Of a stretch of 64,000 nt of DNA, positions 52,277-64,000 are shown piece by piece. This DNA comes from Aquilaria yunnanensis (lineage: Eukaryota; Streptophyta; Magnoliopsida; Malvales; Thymelaeaceae): NCBI GenBank assembly GCA_039654915.1, contig CM077595.1:44175501-44239500 (forward strand), read 5' to 3'. A program made the position numbers and the translations under genes. Numbering within the stretch: the first letter of the stretch is position 1; each line of letters opens with the position of its first letter. The notes below the pieces were generated by a model. That model did no database searches. It was not told the origin of the DNA and was given only the letters and a program-made list of their open reading frames with translations.

Positions 52277-55200
52277 TTTGGCGCTGTCTGTGGGAACACG
52301 CTCCGACATCGCCGTCGTTGAAACTCGGCGTTCTAAGGACAGGGGACTCCCGAGGTCCCCGTCCGCGCCTGAGACACAACCGGCTGCTGAGCAAACACTC
52401 CCAGGGACTTCTGCACCCGAGGAAGACCGCTCTCTAGTAATCACTATGAGCTTTATGAGGGAGTTTCAGCGTTCGGTCGTGGCCGAAATGACACAACAGA
52501 TCGACCGAAGATGGTCACAATAGGCACAGGCCCAAAGACCTCCCTCACCTGCACGCCCTCGAGAGAAAAGCCCGAGATCGACTCATCGCAGTTCGGGAAG
52601 CGGAGACCCACGCGAAGAGTCGTCTATGGGGAATATACCCCTCGGGAAACGGCCTGTGGGACAAACTGGGTCCAAGCGACCGAAAGTCTCACAGCGAAGG
52701 AGTTCGTCGCCAGAGGCGAGGTCCCTGTCCGCTTAGCGCCAAACTCGCTCCCCGAAGAGGCGCCGACGATCTCCCTTCCCAGAGGAAGAGCCTAACGCCA
52801 CAGTTCTCATGGAAAGGATATTAGCACGGCTGGACAGGGTGTAAAAGCAGGTAGCTCGCAAACCCGTCTAGGACAGACTGACGGGAGCCTTCTGCGAAGA
52901 TGGGTCCCCATTCACCTGGGTCGTGGCCGAGGTAGCCATGCCAGGCGACTTCAGGGTACCTCGGCTGGAGATTTATGATGGCCGCACTAATCCGCAGGCC
53001 CATCTGACCAAGTACAGATGCAGCATGATAATGCATGGTGCTGATGACGCTACCATGTGTAAATGCTTCGAGGTCACCCTCACGGGACCAGCAACTGCGT
53101 GGTACAACTCATTACCCCCAAGAGCCATCACTGAGTTCGAGGAGTTGTCTACGGCCTTCGCGCAACAATTCATTGGAAGCCGGACAACGGCGAAGACGCC
53201 TGTTCAGATGTTCAACATAGAGCAGAGAAACGGAGAAACCATCCGAGACTTTGTCGAAAGATTCAACAGGGAAGCTCTAAGCGTCCCGGACTTCCGGCCT
53301 GAAATACGCATCCTCGCCATGACACGGGGCCTTCGGCGAGACTCACAGCTGTTCTATGAGTTCTCAAAGGCCCCCCGGACACCCTCGGAGAATTTTACCG
53401 AAGGGCCGAATAGCACATGACCGCCGAGGAGCTGAGAATGGCTGGGCTGAAGTCCGATCACAACCACACCGAAGGGTCCAATCAGCAAGCCCGGCATCCA
53501 ACTGAACAGGCAGGCCGACCTCGGAGGATGCGGGGAAGCAAACTGCAAAAGCTTCACACCCCTGAGCACTACACGGACAAACATCCTCATGGCGCTGGAA
53601 AGACAGGGGACGCAGATTCGGCGGTCAACGGCCATGACCGCTGATAACAAGAAAAACATCAAGAAGTTCTGCCAGTTTCACCGCGACCACGGCCAAGACA
53701 CCGAAGACTGCTTCCAACTGAAGAAGTACATTGAGTCGCTGATAAAACTCGGCCAACTTTGGAAATATCTGCGGATGCCTTCCCCAAAAGGAAGAAAAGA
53801 TGAGGAAGAAAGGGCCGAAGATGAGGACTACAACTCCGACAGGCGGAGAAACCGAAGTCCGAAAAAGCACCCTCCTCCTCCTGCAGGGGTGATACAAACC
53901 ATCACTACGGGGCTCCCATCCTCGGAAAGAAAGCGGAAGGCCAGAGAGATTGCGGTCATGGAATATCAGAGTCCAGCAAAGAAACTAGCTCACAAGGATG
54001 GATCCACCGTCATCTTCCCCCATGACGATCCGCTGCTAATCATGGCAAGGATAGGGAACTGGGATGTCAAAAGAGTGTTGCTTGATGATGGATTAAATAC
54101 TGACGTCCTATTCTCGCATTTACTGCCAAATTTGGACATCTCTAGCAGCGAGCTCAAGCCTGTCACCTCGCCCACCTTCGGGGTTGGACCGTCGGAACTA
54201 CCTGTCCTCGGATGGATTGATCTACCCCTAATGATGAAAGGAACTTCAGTCGACGGAACAGCTGAGTTGTACGCCTCCACAATGGCAAGATTTATTGTTA
54301 TGGACGTTCCTCCTTCGTACAACGCCATCCTTGGAAGTCAGACACAAGGAAACCTCCACATTCGCCCTGACGTGAAGTACTGGACTGTCACATTCGCCAC
54401 CAAGGATGGGGATGCAGAGGTCTTCATAGATCAAGCCGAGGTAAGGAAGGTGTTTGTAAAAGCGCGAAAACCTCCGGCAAGTAACCTCGCACAAACAATG
54501 GAGGCAAAGGCACCAGAGAAGGACAAAGAAGGAGATCCCACGAGAGCGGAAACAGAAACAGTGGAACTTGTCCCAGGACAATCTACCCGAATAGGGAAGA
54601 GCTTGCCCGAAGGTGACAAGAAAAACCTTGTATCTTTTCTACTGGGAAATAAAGATCTCTTTGCCTACTCACCGAAAGACATGCCAGGGGTGCACCCTGG
54701 CATAATATAGCATAACCTCAAAGTAAGCCCGGAAGCAAAGCCTGTCCGACAAAAGAAGCGAAGCATCTCAGCCCATAAGAGCAACTTTGTGAAAACCGAA
54801 GTCCAGCGCCTGTTAGACGCTGAAGTTATCAGGGAGGTCAAATACCCCAAATGGTTAAGCAACGTGGTGATTTCCACAAAAGAAGGCAGCAGCAAACTCT
54901 GGATGTGCATCAACTTCAGAAACTTGAACGATGCTTGCCCGAAAGACTCATACCCTCTCCTGCCAATAGACCAACTGGTAGACTCAACTGCCGAACACGG
55001 GCTCCTAAGTTTCCTAGACGCCTTCAGCGGCTACCATCAAATAAGGATGGACCCCGAAGATGAAGAAAAAACCGCCTTCATCACCGAGGGAGGAACATAC
55101 TGCTACGTCAGGATGCCCTTCGGGCTTAAAAATGCAGGAGCCACTTACCAAAGGTTGTTGAACAGTGTCTTTAAGGACCAAATGGGGAGAAACATGGAGG

Positions 55201-57743
55201 TGTATGTTGACGATATGATAGTCAAATGCAAGCTCCCTCACAACCACGTTGCAGATCTAGAGGAAACCTTCCAAAAACTCAGAGCCTTCGGGATTCATCT
55301 CAATCCTGAAAAATGCATGTTCGGGGTGACCTCGGGAAAGTTCCTTGGGTACATGGTATCCGAAAGAGGCATCGATGCTAACCCCGAAAAAATTAAGGCT
55401 CTGCTTGAGTTTCAAACTCCTGCCACAGTAAAAGATGTGCAGAGACTCACCAGAAGAATAACCTCTCTTAGCAGGTTCATTTCCAGGTACGGAGATAGGT
55501 GTCGGCCTTTCTTCAAAGTCCTCACTAAGGCAGCAAAAAAGGAAGGCAACCTTGGAAGGGATGATCATCCTTGGGATCAAGACTGTCAAAAAGCCTGGCA
55601 AGAACTCAAAATATACCTAGCCAGCCTGCCGACTCTGTGACAACCTCGCGAGGGAGAGCCCCTCGTGTTATACCTCACCGTCACAGAAAAAGCTGTGAGC
55701 TCGGTCCTCGTGAAAGAAGAAGGGCCAAAACAATGGCCGGTCTACTGTGTAAGCAAATCCCTGCATGGCGCCGAAGTCAGGTACCCTCTGCTGCAAAAAG
55801 CTATATACGCCTTGGTGCTTGCAGGGAGAAGGCTGCCACCATACTTTCAGGCTCACCCCATCATTGTCCGAAGTAGCCTACCACTACGGGACGTTATGAG
55901 GAAAGTGGATCATTCGGGAAGGCTCTCCAAGTGGTGTATAGAGCTTGGCGAACACGATATCACCTATGAACCTCAGAAGGCCATAAAAGATCAAGCATTG
56001 GCAGAATTCATTGCCGAAATACCCACCACTGACGACAGCCATCCGGATCTGAACGAAGGTGAGCCAGAATGGACCTTACATGTTGACGGAGCCTCGGGGT
56101 CCGAACACCAGGGAGCTGGGGTAATTATCAGAGGCCCCGAAGGCCTGGAAGTAATGAAGGCTATCAAGTTGAACTTCGACGTGACTAACAATGTGGCTGA
56201 GTATGAGGCCCTCATAGTGGGATTACGACTGGCCAGAAAAATTGGCGTGAGAAACTTAAAGGCTCACAGCGATTCCCAGCTAGTAGTTCGGCAGATGGCA
56301 GGAGACCATGGGGCGAAGGACCCAACCTTGGCAAAATACCATGAGCTGGTAGCAAAACTCATTCAAGAGTTTGACGCTGTACGGATCAAAAACGTACCTC
56401 GGTGAAAAAACACCAAAGCAGATTGCTTGGCAAAGTCAAAGACGTACACCGAGGTGCTAGACCATCCGGGCATCTCAGTACTGAGCATAGCAACCTCGAG
56501 AAAAGGATGGAGGGATCCAATAAAAAGGTACCTCGCGGAAAATGTGCTCCCCGAAGACCCCGGTGACGCTGCAAAACTGGGAAGGCGCTTCGGCCGTTTC
56601 TTCCTAATCGGTGAAGAACTATACCGACAGGGATACGCGAATCCGCTGCAAAGATGTGTGAACCAAGAGGATACTGAAATGATCCTTGAAGAAGTCCACA
56701 AAGGCATGTGTGGTTCACACATTGGAACCGATGCCCTGGCGGCAGTGATACTTCGCCAGGGATACTTCTGGCCTACCCTAAGAAAGGGCGCAAGGCAGTT
56801 CGTCCGGAAATGCGGTAGTTGCCAGAGACACGCGAACATCCAGAGGGCACCCTCGGAAATGGTAACTTCGGCCGACTATCCCTGGCCCTTCGTAGTCTGG
56901 GGTATAGACCTTATTGGGCCACTCCCCGCAGCGCCCGGAGGCGTGAAATTCTGCGTGGTAGCAGTAGACTATTTCTCCAAATGGGTCGAGGCAGAACCGC
57001 TAACAACTATCTCGGTGAAAGAAGTGCAGAAGTTTGTATGGAAGAACATCGTATGCAGATTCGGCATACCGAGGGTACTAGTGGCTGATAATGGATCCCA
57101 ATTCATAGACAAAGGATTCCCGTAATTTATCAGCGACCTCGGAATAAAGATGCACTTCGCCCCAGTAGCTCACCCCCAAAGCAACAGGCAGGTGGAAGTA
57201 TCTAACAGGACCATAAAAGATGGCCTGAAAAAGAGGCTGGGGGAAGCAAAAGGGAAATGGCCAGGAGAACTCCAAAGCGTATTATGCAGTTACCGAACGA
57301 TGCCCCGAAGAGCCACAGGGGAGACTCCCTTCTCACTCGTCTTCGGAACAGAGGCCATCATCCCTATCAAGATAGTTAGACCATCAGTACGGGTGCAAGT
57401 ATTTGATGAAGGTGGAAACGACCTCGGCCTAAGAACGAAGCTCGACCTCGTCGGCGAACACAGAGAAATAGCTGAGCTGAGAAGAAAAGCTTTCCAGCAA
57501 AGAGTGGCTGCGGCTATAAATTTACGAGCCAGGCCAAAAGAAACCAAGAAAGGGGACCTCATTCTTCGAAAGGCTGACTTTGCACCCCGAAAGCCATCCC
57601 ACGGAGTACTTCGCGCGAACTGGGAGGGACCATATCTGGTTCTTGCCGAAGTACGAAAAGGTGTGCACAAACTTGGCGACACCGAAGGCGTAGAATTGAA
57701 AAACACTTGGCACTCAGACGCCCTGAAGAAATTCTATGCTTAA
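52245..57743 (+). pseudogene. gag-pol: Gag-pol of F, many stops and frameshifts
   Basis: The frame starts at ATG 52245 inside the LTR and reads through the PBS. TAG at 52521-52523 is followed by further stops to about 52870. Gag core is at 52923-53371, then a one-base deletion and an insertion near 53548. Knuckle, protease (DDGL instead of DDGS) and RT follow with YVDD near 55203. Stops: TAG 54708-54710, TGA 55638-55640, TGA 56403-56405, TAA 57123-57125. The second RNase H (HVDGAS, AHSDSQ) and integrase motifs are recognisable. The last frame ends at TAA 57741-57743. The TAA in integrase and the Arg-to-Trp change in RT match E. Confidence 0.9.
52279..52296 (+). promoter_or_regulatory. Primer binding site of F
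   Basis: TGGCGCTGTCTGTGGGAA two bases after the LTR; one change from D. Confidence 0.72.
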
Positions 57744-57900
57744 GATGGAGCGGAAGGATTGTGTTGTACAAAAAATATCCTAAGTACAGAATGTCCTTAA
57801 GAAAAATTCTTAAGTGTACAAAATGGTGCAAGACAGAATTCCGCGAAGGTGTTCGCCGTGATAAAGCGCAAATGTGATTTTTCGAAGTCCCTTGAATTCA

Positions 57901-60531
57901 TGGTAGTTCTTCCATGTACAAGGAACTTAAGTGTTTAATTGAAGCTATGTTAAGCTAAATGAGCAAAGTATGTCTCGGTTTGGAAGTGGATTGTTGGCCG
58001 AATGCGTTCTTGGTGTTCTTCTTGGAGTTCATGGAAATTAATCCATGTATGATGCTTGTTGATGCTTGTTTAACCTTGTGATAGGTTATTGTGGTGAAGG
58101 ACACCAAATTTGTGGAAGTTAGTGTGTTGGCCGAAAGGTGGATTTGAGGTAACCCATGTTCTATCTTTAATTACATGGCATTGATGCCATGAACCATGCT
58201 TATTGATGCATTGGTGTATGTATGTTGGCTTGGATTAAGTGAAGAACATGTGTATGTGAAGTGGGTATCATGGGCGAAAGTATGGAATGGTATAATTAAA
58301 TGTCCATTACTTGAATACATGGTTTGGATGCCATGAGTAATGCTATTGGATGACTTGATGGTCATATGTTGGTTTGAATGGATGAGAAACATTATAATGG
58401 GAAGTTTAGTGTAAAGGCCGAGAGCATAATTGGGTATAATACGATGTGTTACCATGGATTACATGGTAGTTATGCCATGAGCATTGTTATTTGATGGCCA
58501 TAAGATCATGAAATGTGTTAGTGGATAAATGACATCATTGTGCATAGTTGGGCAATGTGGCCGAGAACTTGGGCTAAAGTACTTGAGTATGCTTGCTTGG
58601 TTACATGGCATTTGTGCCATGAATAAGTTTAGTGGATGTTTACATGCTCATGTAGTAAACAAGAATGTTGGGTAATGTAACGATGTGAAAATGTGTACTT
58701 TGGCCGAGAGATTAATACATGGTAACATAGTACATTTCACTCGACGGCTTGGTAATACTACCATGGATATGACTTATTGGTGACTTGAGTGTCATGTAAT
58801 GTGTTGGAATTATGGGCAGTACATGTATATGGAATAAATGGCACTTTGGCCGAGAGCTTAAGTGTATATGTAGGTCATAGTGTTCTTCATATGGTCATGG
58901 TATTTTGGGTCCATGAGTTGTGTAATGATGCCTATGTGTTGTCATGCTAGGCATTGGAATTGAAGAGCACTGGGACATTTGAAACTTGGTTGAGACCGAG
59001 AGCTAATTGAGGTAGGGTTCACTGACACTTGTTCTGCTTGGTACTGTATACCATGATACAAGTGTCTAGAGTGGCTAAGTGATGGTTAATTGTGCCATAT
59101 GACCTTAGCTACTTGATGGGCATAATGTGGTTACTTATTTGGTTGTTGATTAGCTAATTAACTATGGTACATGTACTAGAAATGCAAGTAAATGTGGCCT
59201 ATTTGCTTGGCATTTTGGGAGCTCCTAATGGAATTGGTATTTTGGTAAGTTTGTGTGCAAGAAATGCACATGAGTACATGTATGGATGGATATGGCCGAG
59301 AGCCACTTTGTGAAGTGTGTGTGTGTACTTGTGTGCTTTGGTGAATTTCTTGTGCATGCTGACCCTTAAGTGAGTTACTTCCTATAATTGTGTATTTTGG
59401 TATATGCCTATGCCTGTTTTCTTGTCTTTGTGTCTGTTTTGCAGGATGAGCTAATGAACTGGAGGTTAAGCTTGAGTGAACTCTCAGCTTAACTAAATAG
59501 ACTCATTTGAGTTGTTTATATATAGATGTGAATCCTACTGAGTTATATGCTCACTGCCCATTCTCTATTTTCAGGCAAAGATATTCGGCCTGAGTAGGAC
59601 TAAGCTGCTTGTGTGTGTGCTTAGTGTTTATATTTGCTTGCTTTTCAAGGTATGTGCCAATGTGTGCTTGGCTTAGCAGTTGGTTTTCATTACAAGTCTT
59701 ATTCTTTATTGGCCGAGACTTATGGTTAGAGTTTGCAGGCAGTAGTGGAGACTTGTCTAGGGGGAGCTATGGATATGTGGACTATGGCCTTGATCATAGT
59801 GTTTGCCTTTATGACCATGAACCAAGCCATTGGGCTAGTTTTGCAGTGTGTGCTCCTGTATGGCATACTTAAGGTCTTGTTTGACCATTAGGAGACATGG
59901 CTTGTAATAACTTGGCATATGTACTTTTGGATTCTCTTGGCTTGTAGCCATGTTTTGGACTACTAGGTAGACTACTCTTTTGGTGTAGATATGTGTAGTC
60001 ATTTGTGCCTAGACTTATTATGTTTGGATGGGTTTTGTATGCCAAGTTATGTATGGATTATGGATGGCTTAATGCTTGCTTATGTTATGTGATTATGGGC
60101 CATTGTTTGGCATGTTCATGTGATGATGGGCTTTGTTTCATGAAGACTAATGGCATAAGCATATGTACAAGTGATGACCGAATGCATCATGTATATCTTG
60201 CATATGGTTTTCAAACCTCTAAACCAACCTTGTGGGCTTCTTGGCTGCCATATAGTTAGCACACATGATGCACACTATGTATGCACTAAAATTGCATTAG
60301 GTGAATCCTTGCTTGTAGGGCAAGTTAAGGGTTTGGGCCTTGCCCCTGCTGCAAGTTGTTATTGAAGTTTATTAAAGCCACCTGGGCCACCTCCCAGGCC
60401 TCTTAACTTAAGAAAATAAGACTTAAAAGTTGCCATTTCTTGCTTGGCCGAGAATTAGAAACCCAGTTTGAAGTTGGGCTGGTGGTTTTAAGTTAATAAC
60501 TTTTAGGCCAGGGCCTGAGTGAGGTGTGACA
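57901..60531 (+). repeat. 5' LTR of G (about 2.6 kb)
   Basis: The 3' boundary (GAGGTGTGACA then a 9-base spacer and the PBS) is firm; the 5' boundary is inferred. Nearly half consists of the ~144-bp degenerate repeat listed next. No convincing protein is encoded. Confidence 0.7.
57990..59300 (+). repeat. Degenerate ~144-bp tandem repeat with CATGG..CCATG dyads in the G LTR
   Basis: GGCCGA(G/A)AG-like words begin at about 57996, 58129, 58272, 58416, 58559, 58702, 58848, 58994 and 59293 (spacing 133, 143, 144, 143, 143, 146, 146, 299). Between them sits a dyad at 58174, 58318, 58462, 58604, 58748, 58896 and 59037. The first, CATGGCATTGATGCCATG, is a perfect palindrome with a 2-base centre. About seven to nine units. 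Confidence 0.82.
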
Positions 60532-60540
60532 GGCTTTGTT

Positions 60541-60552
60541 TGGTATCAGAGC
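60541..60552 (+). promoter_or_regulatory. Primer binding site of G (initiator tRNA-Met)
   Basis: TGGTATCAGAGC, nine bases after the LTR end. Confidence 0.9.
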
Positions 60553-60665
60553 CTGCATGGTACTATGACCAGGGTTTAGCCTAGACAGAGTCTCCTTAGG
60601 TTTAATTTGAATAAGACTTGTATTATTTTTGGATATATGTGAATATCTGCAATTCAAAGTGCAGG

Positions 60666-63600
60666 ATGAGAACTAGGGGCAGGGACAAAGATTCCCTGAG
60701 ACAAGAGCAGGAAACTGCAGCCCATGATGTAGAGGGCTTACCAGAAAATGTGCCTGAGACCCAGGCAGAAGAAATGGGTCATAATGGGGCTCAAGAGCCC
60801 ACTGCCAGGTACCAAGCACCTGGACCCAGCAGAGGCAGACAAGAGAGACTAGAAGTGATGGTGGAGTCACTACATGCCACAGTGGCTCAACTAGTGCTGG
60901 GAATGAAATCCTTGGCTAGAGGCCAAGCCCAGAATCAGGAACAAGTAGAGCCAGCAGAAGCAGTTGGCAGAAGAAGAAGGAGACCTGGCAAAGAGCCAGT
61001 GGGTTATGATCAGTCCAGCAGAGCTGGAGGAAACCAAGAGGAAGAGGATGTAGATGAAGAAAGGAGACATCCTAGGGCCAGGAGATTGAGATCAGAAGTG
61101 AGACAGGAGCCCAGGGTTGAGATAGAAGAAGAGGAGGATGACAGCCCAGATATTGAAGAGAGGGATGCTTATATTTACTCAAGGGGGACCGAACCCTCTA
61201 TAGAGGAGACCACAGTAAAAAGTAAGTCAAGCAGGTCTTCTAAAGAAAAGTCTAGCAGCAGGGAGGAGAGCAGGAGCAGGTACAGTAGAGGAGGACTAAA
61301 GGAGGGCCAGTTGGAGGGGTTTCTGGCACTAAAACCTCCAGTTTTCAGGGGAAGATGTGATCCAGAAGAAGCAGAATTCTGGTTATATCAGTTGGAGAAG
61401 ATTTTGGAAGGAATGGAGGTTACTTCCACTCAGAGAGTTTTGCTAGCCACTTTTATGCTAGAGGGAAATGCTGAACTCTGGTGGAGGGCAGTACAGAGGA
61501 GTTATCAGGAGAGGAACCAGAGGAGACCTCCAGACCGGAGAAGAGCCATGAGGTGGCCTGATTTCCTCAGAGTCTTCAGGCAGCAATATGTCAGTGAGGC
61601 ACAAAAAGATCAGAAACAGGTTGAATTTGATCAACTAGAGTAAGGGAACCTCAGTGTGTTGGAATATGAACAGAGGTTCAATAGTCTGATCAGGTATGCC
61701 CCACAATATGAAGGGCAAGAGGAGCTGAGAACCAAAAGATTTATTAGGGGGCTGAGACCAGAGCTAAGGCAAATCCTCAGAGCTATTGGAGCCAGAGACT
61801 ACTATACAGTCATGCAAAGTGCATTGGCTCTGGAGCAGGAATTCTAGGAACAATTCAGAAGTGGACCTGGAAGTGGAAGTGGAACCAAGAAAGGCCAGAC
61901 ATCAAAGAGGCCGAGAGAAGAGAGGGATGCAGGTGGAAGTAGGAAAGAAAATAGGCAAGGTAGAGGGCCACAGACACAGCAGTATGGTCCTCAGTGCAGC
62001 ATTTGTGGAAAGTTCCATGGCAATAAGCCATGCTTTAAGGCTTCCACAGGATGCCACAGGTGTGGTGCCCCAGACCACTGGGTGAGAGATTGCCCAAAAA
62101 GGGGTGATGGAAGTAAGAAATTGCTGGGAACCTTTAATCCCAGAGGGCCTAGGGGACAGTTGCCTATGCCCCAACTAAGGACTCAAGGGCCAGCCCAGGG
62201 TGGGAGGCCAGCAACCAGAGTCCCTCAGGAGCAAAGAAGGCCTGGTACATTTCCAGGGAGAGTGTTTCAGCTGGAACCTGCCAGGAGGGGACAGGAACCA
62301 CCTGAGACCGAGGAAGCTGAAAGGGAGACTAGTCAGCAAAGGACTAGGAGAAAGGCCTTGAAAGGTAAACTTTATCTCAATGGTCAATTAGTATATGTTT
62401 TATTTGATACTGGGGCTTCATTATCTGTAATAGCTACCAGCTTGGTGACAGCCATGAATTTAGAGGTAAAGTATATGGACAACATGTACTTGGTAAGAAC
62501 AGCTGGCAACGAAATTTTGTTTGCCTATTACCTGGTAGAAAACTGTGAGATACAGATAGGCAAGCTGAAACTGAGGACAAACCTCATAGTGTTGGAGACA
62601 CATGGCTATGATGTGATATTGGGTATGAATTGGTTAGAAGAGAACCGAGTCATTATTGATTGTCAGGCCAGGAAATTATTATTGCCTGGTGGAACAGAGG
62701 TTGAATTGGAGAAGCCCTTAGACTTGGCTGTGGACTGCCATATAAAAGTGCTGGAGATGATAACTCCAGAAGGTGAACAAGATTGCCTGGTACTGAATGA
62801 CCAAGAAATATCTGAAGAACTTAGGAAAATACCTGTGGTTCATAATTTTCCAAGGGTCTTTCCTACAAACCTACCTGGGTTACCACCCTCCAGAGAGGTG
62901 GAGTTTGAAATTAAGCTGGTGCCTGGAGCAGCACCAGTGTCTACTGCTCCATATAGAATGGCAGTGCCTGAGATGGTAGAACTCAGGAAGCAATTGGATG
63001 AACTGCTAGGAAAAGGGTTCATTAGACCCAGTGTGTCTCCTTGGGGAGCACCTGTGTTGTTTGTGAAAAAGAAGGATGGAACCCTTAGGCTCTGTATAGA
63101 TTACAGAAAGCTAAATGCATTAACCATAAAGAATAAGTATCCTCTCCCAAGAATAGAGGATTTATTTGATCAATTAAAAGGAGCGAGGGTGTTCTCCAAA
63201 ATTGATCTAAGGTCTGGATATTTCCAGTTAAAGGTAAAGGAGGAGGACATACCTAAGACTGCTTTCAGGACTAGGTATGGTCATTTTGAATATACAGTGA
63301 TGCCATTTGGGCTCACTAATGCACCTGCATTCTTTATGGACCTGATGCAGAGAGTGTTCAGGGCACACCTGGACCACTTTGTGGTGGTGTTCATTGATGA
63401 TATCTTGGTATATTCCAAGGATGAGGAAACTCATAAGGAACACCTTAAAGTAGTGCTTGGATTGCTCCAAGAACATCAGCTTTATGGAAAGCTGAGTAAG
63501 TGTGAATTTTGGACGAGGAAGATTGGGTTTCTGGGTCATATAATAAGTGATCAAGGATTGGCCGTAGACCCTGAAAAGGTAAGATCAATCCTTGATTGGA

Positions 63601-64000
63601 AGCAGCCCCAGAGTGTAAAGGAAGTCAAAAGCTTCCTGGGGTTAGCTGGCTACTACAGAAGATTTGTGCCAAAATTTTCTGTACTAGCAGCTCCTATGAC
63701 CCAGTTAACTAGAAAGAACCAGAAGTTTGTCTGGGAACCTCAATGTGAGGAAAGCTTTCAAGAGCTGAAAAAGAGGCTGACTACAGCTCCTGTACTAGTC
63801 CTACCTGATCCTGAAAGGGCTTATGAGGTATTCACAGATGCCTCTCATGTAGGACTAGGTTGTGTATTAATGCAAGAAAAGCAAGCTATTGCATTTGGGT
63901 CTAGACAGTTGAGACCACATGAAAAGAAATATCCAGTGCATGACCTGGAACTGGCAGCAATGGTATTTGCCCTTAAGCAATGGAGGCATTATCTCCTTGG
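60666..64000 (+). pseudogene. gag-pol: Gag-pol of G, partial, two stops in gag
   Basis: Starts MRTRGRD at 60666; an ATG at 60618 is in frame but lies in the leader. The gag core is interrupted by TAA 61641-61643 and TAG 61845-61847 (both in frame, at likely Gln codons). The frame is then open to the window end. A CX2CX4HX4C knuckle is at 62052-62093, protease DTGA at 62406-62417, RT with FIDD at 63390-63401, and RNase H TDAS near 63835; the ORF runs off the edge at HYLLG. One RNase H only, with intact first Asp, unlike the Tat elements. Two simple stops in an otherwise clean frame suggest recent decay. Confidence 0.88.

Larger units (their letters stand above)
51418..57900 (+). mobile_element. 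Element F: Tat-like element, 3' end missing at the G junction
   Basis: 5' LTR 51418-52276, PBS 52279-52296, gag-pol pseudogene to 57743, then homology to E continues to about 57895 and stops within the first copy of the hairpin motif. The antisense gene, PPT and 3' LTR are absent. Sequence after 57900 is Tekay-like, so G probably inserted here and the rest of F may lie beyond the right end of the window. Confidence 0.85.
57901..64000 (+). mobile_element. Element G: Tekay-like chromovirus, 5' part
   Basis: Long LTR ending GTGACA at 60531, tRNA-iMet PBS at 60541, leader, then gag-pol from 60666 to the window end within RNase H. The LTR start is placed at TG 57901 because E/F homology ends at about 57895; no target duplication can be checked. 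Long LTR, PBS type and protein sequence style suggest the Tekay/Del clade; the integrase and chromodomain are outside the window. Confidence 0.8.

Noticed and set aside
38546..57900. E and F as arms of one inverted duplication
   Set aside because: E has its own CGTGG duplication, F is preceded by different sequence, and X remnants lie between, so two insertions fit better; shared lesions point to a common parent.
59609..60365. Cys/Trp-rich short ORFs as small secreted proteins
   Set aside because: They lie within the G LTR, overlap in different frames and show no conserved spacing; TG-rich LTR sequence explains the composition.
60541..60560. A tRNA gene at the TGGTATCAGAGC sites
   Set aside because: Only the complement of a tRNA 3' end is present; these are primer binding sites.
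60618..60665. ATG at 60618 as the gag start of G
   Set aside because: The extra 16 residues come from the leader and look non-coding; the Met at 60666 begins a typical basic gag N-terminus.

Overview
The window is plant nuclear DNA made almost entirely of nested Ty3/gypsy LTR retrotransposons. I found no host gene, rRNA, tRNA or CRISPR array. Plant origin is indicated by Tat-lineage elements (two RNase H domains, an extra antisense gene), a chromovirus that looks CRM-like, and a Tekay-like element with a 2.6 kb LTR. The species cannot be named; a (peri)centromeric or heterochromatic seed-plant region is my inference.

Layout. The oldest unit is element X (plus strand, Tat-like). Only its 3' part is here: the end of pol at 8128, the antisense gene, the PPT, and a 3' LTR at 50357-51082. 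X is split by three insertions. (1) Element A (minus, 1-8127, left end outside the window) sits in the end of X pol and carries the only uninterrupted gag-pol ORF (1765 aa). (2) Element BC (minus, 10702-35722, TSD CTCCC) sits in exon 1 of the X antisense gene. BC itself holds element D (minus, 11966-22815, TSD CCTTG) and chromovirus H (minus, 24153-31595, TSD CTCTT). (3) A probable solo LTR (36133-49479) sits near the start of the X antisense gene and holds element E (minus, 38546-49419, TSD CGTGG). To the right of X, element F (plus, from 51418) is cut off near 57895, where Tekay-like element G (plus) begins and runs out of the window.

The Tat-like elements A, D, E, BC and X share one plan. 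Between the pol stop and the PPT lies a second gene on the opposite strand. It has its own TATA box just inside the PPT, four exons with GT-AG introns, an N-terminal domain resembling plant gypsy 'transposase_28/plant mobile domain' proteins, an Ala/Pro/Glu-rich linker, and a C-terminal coiled coil. Gag-pol and this gene are transcribed towards each other. The spacer between their 3' ends holds family-specific, hairpin-like repeat arrays.

Relative ages by my manual LTR comparison: H about 15/987 differences, D about 28/876, E about 4%, BC more diverged with indels, X oldest and degraded. All gag-pol copies except A carry stop codons or frameshifts. H has one stop between gag-PR and RT, and G has two stops in gag.
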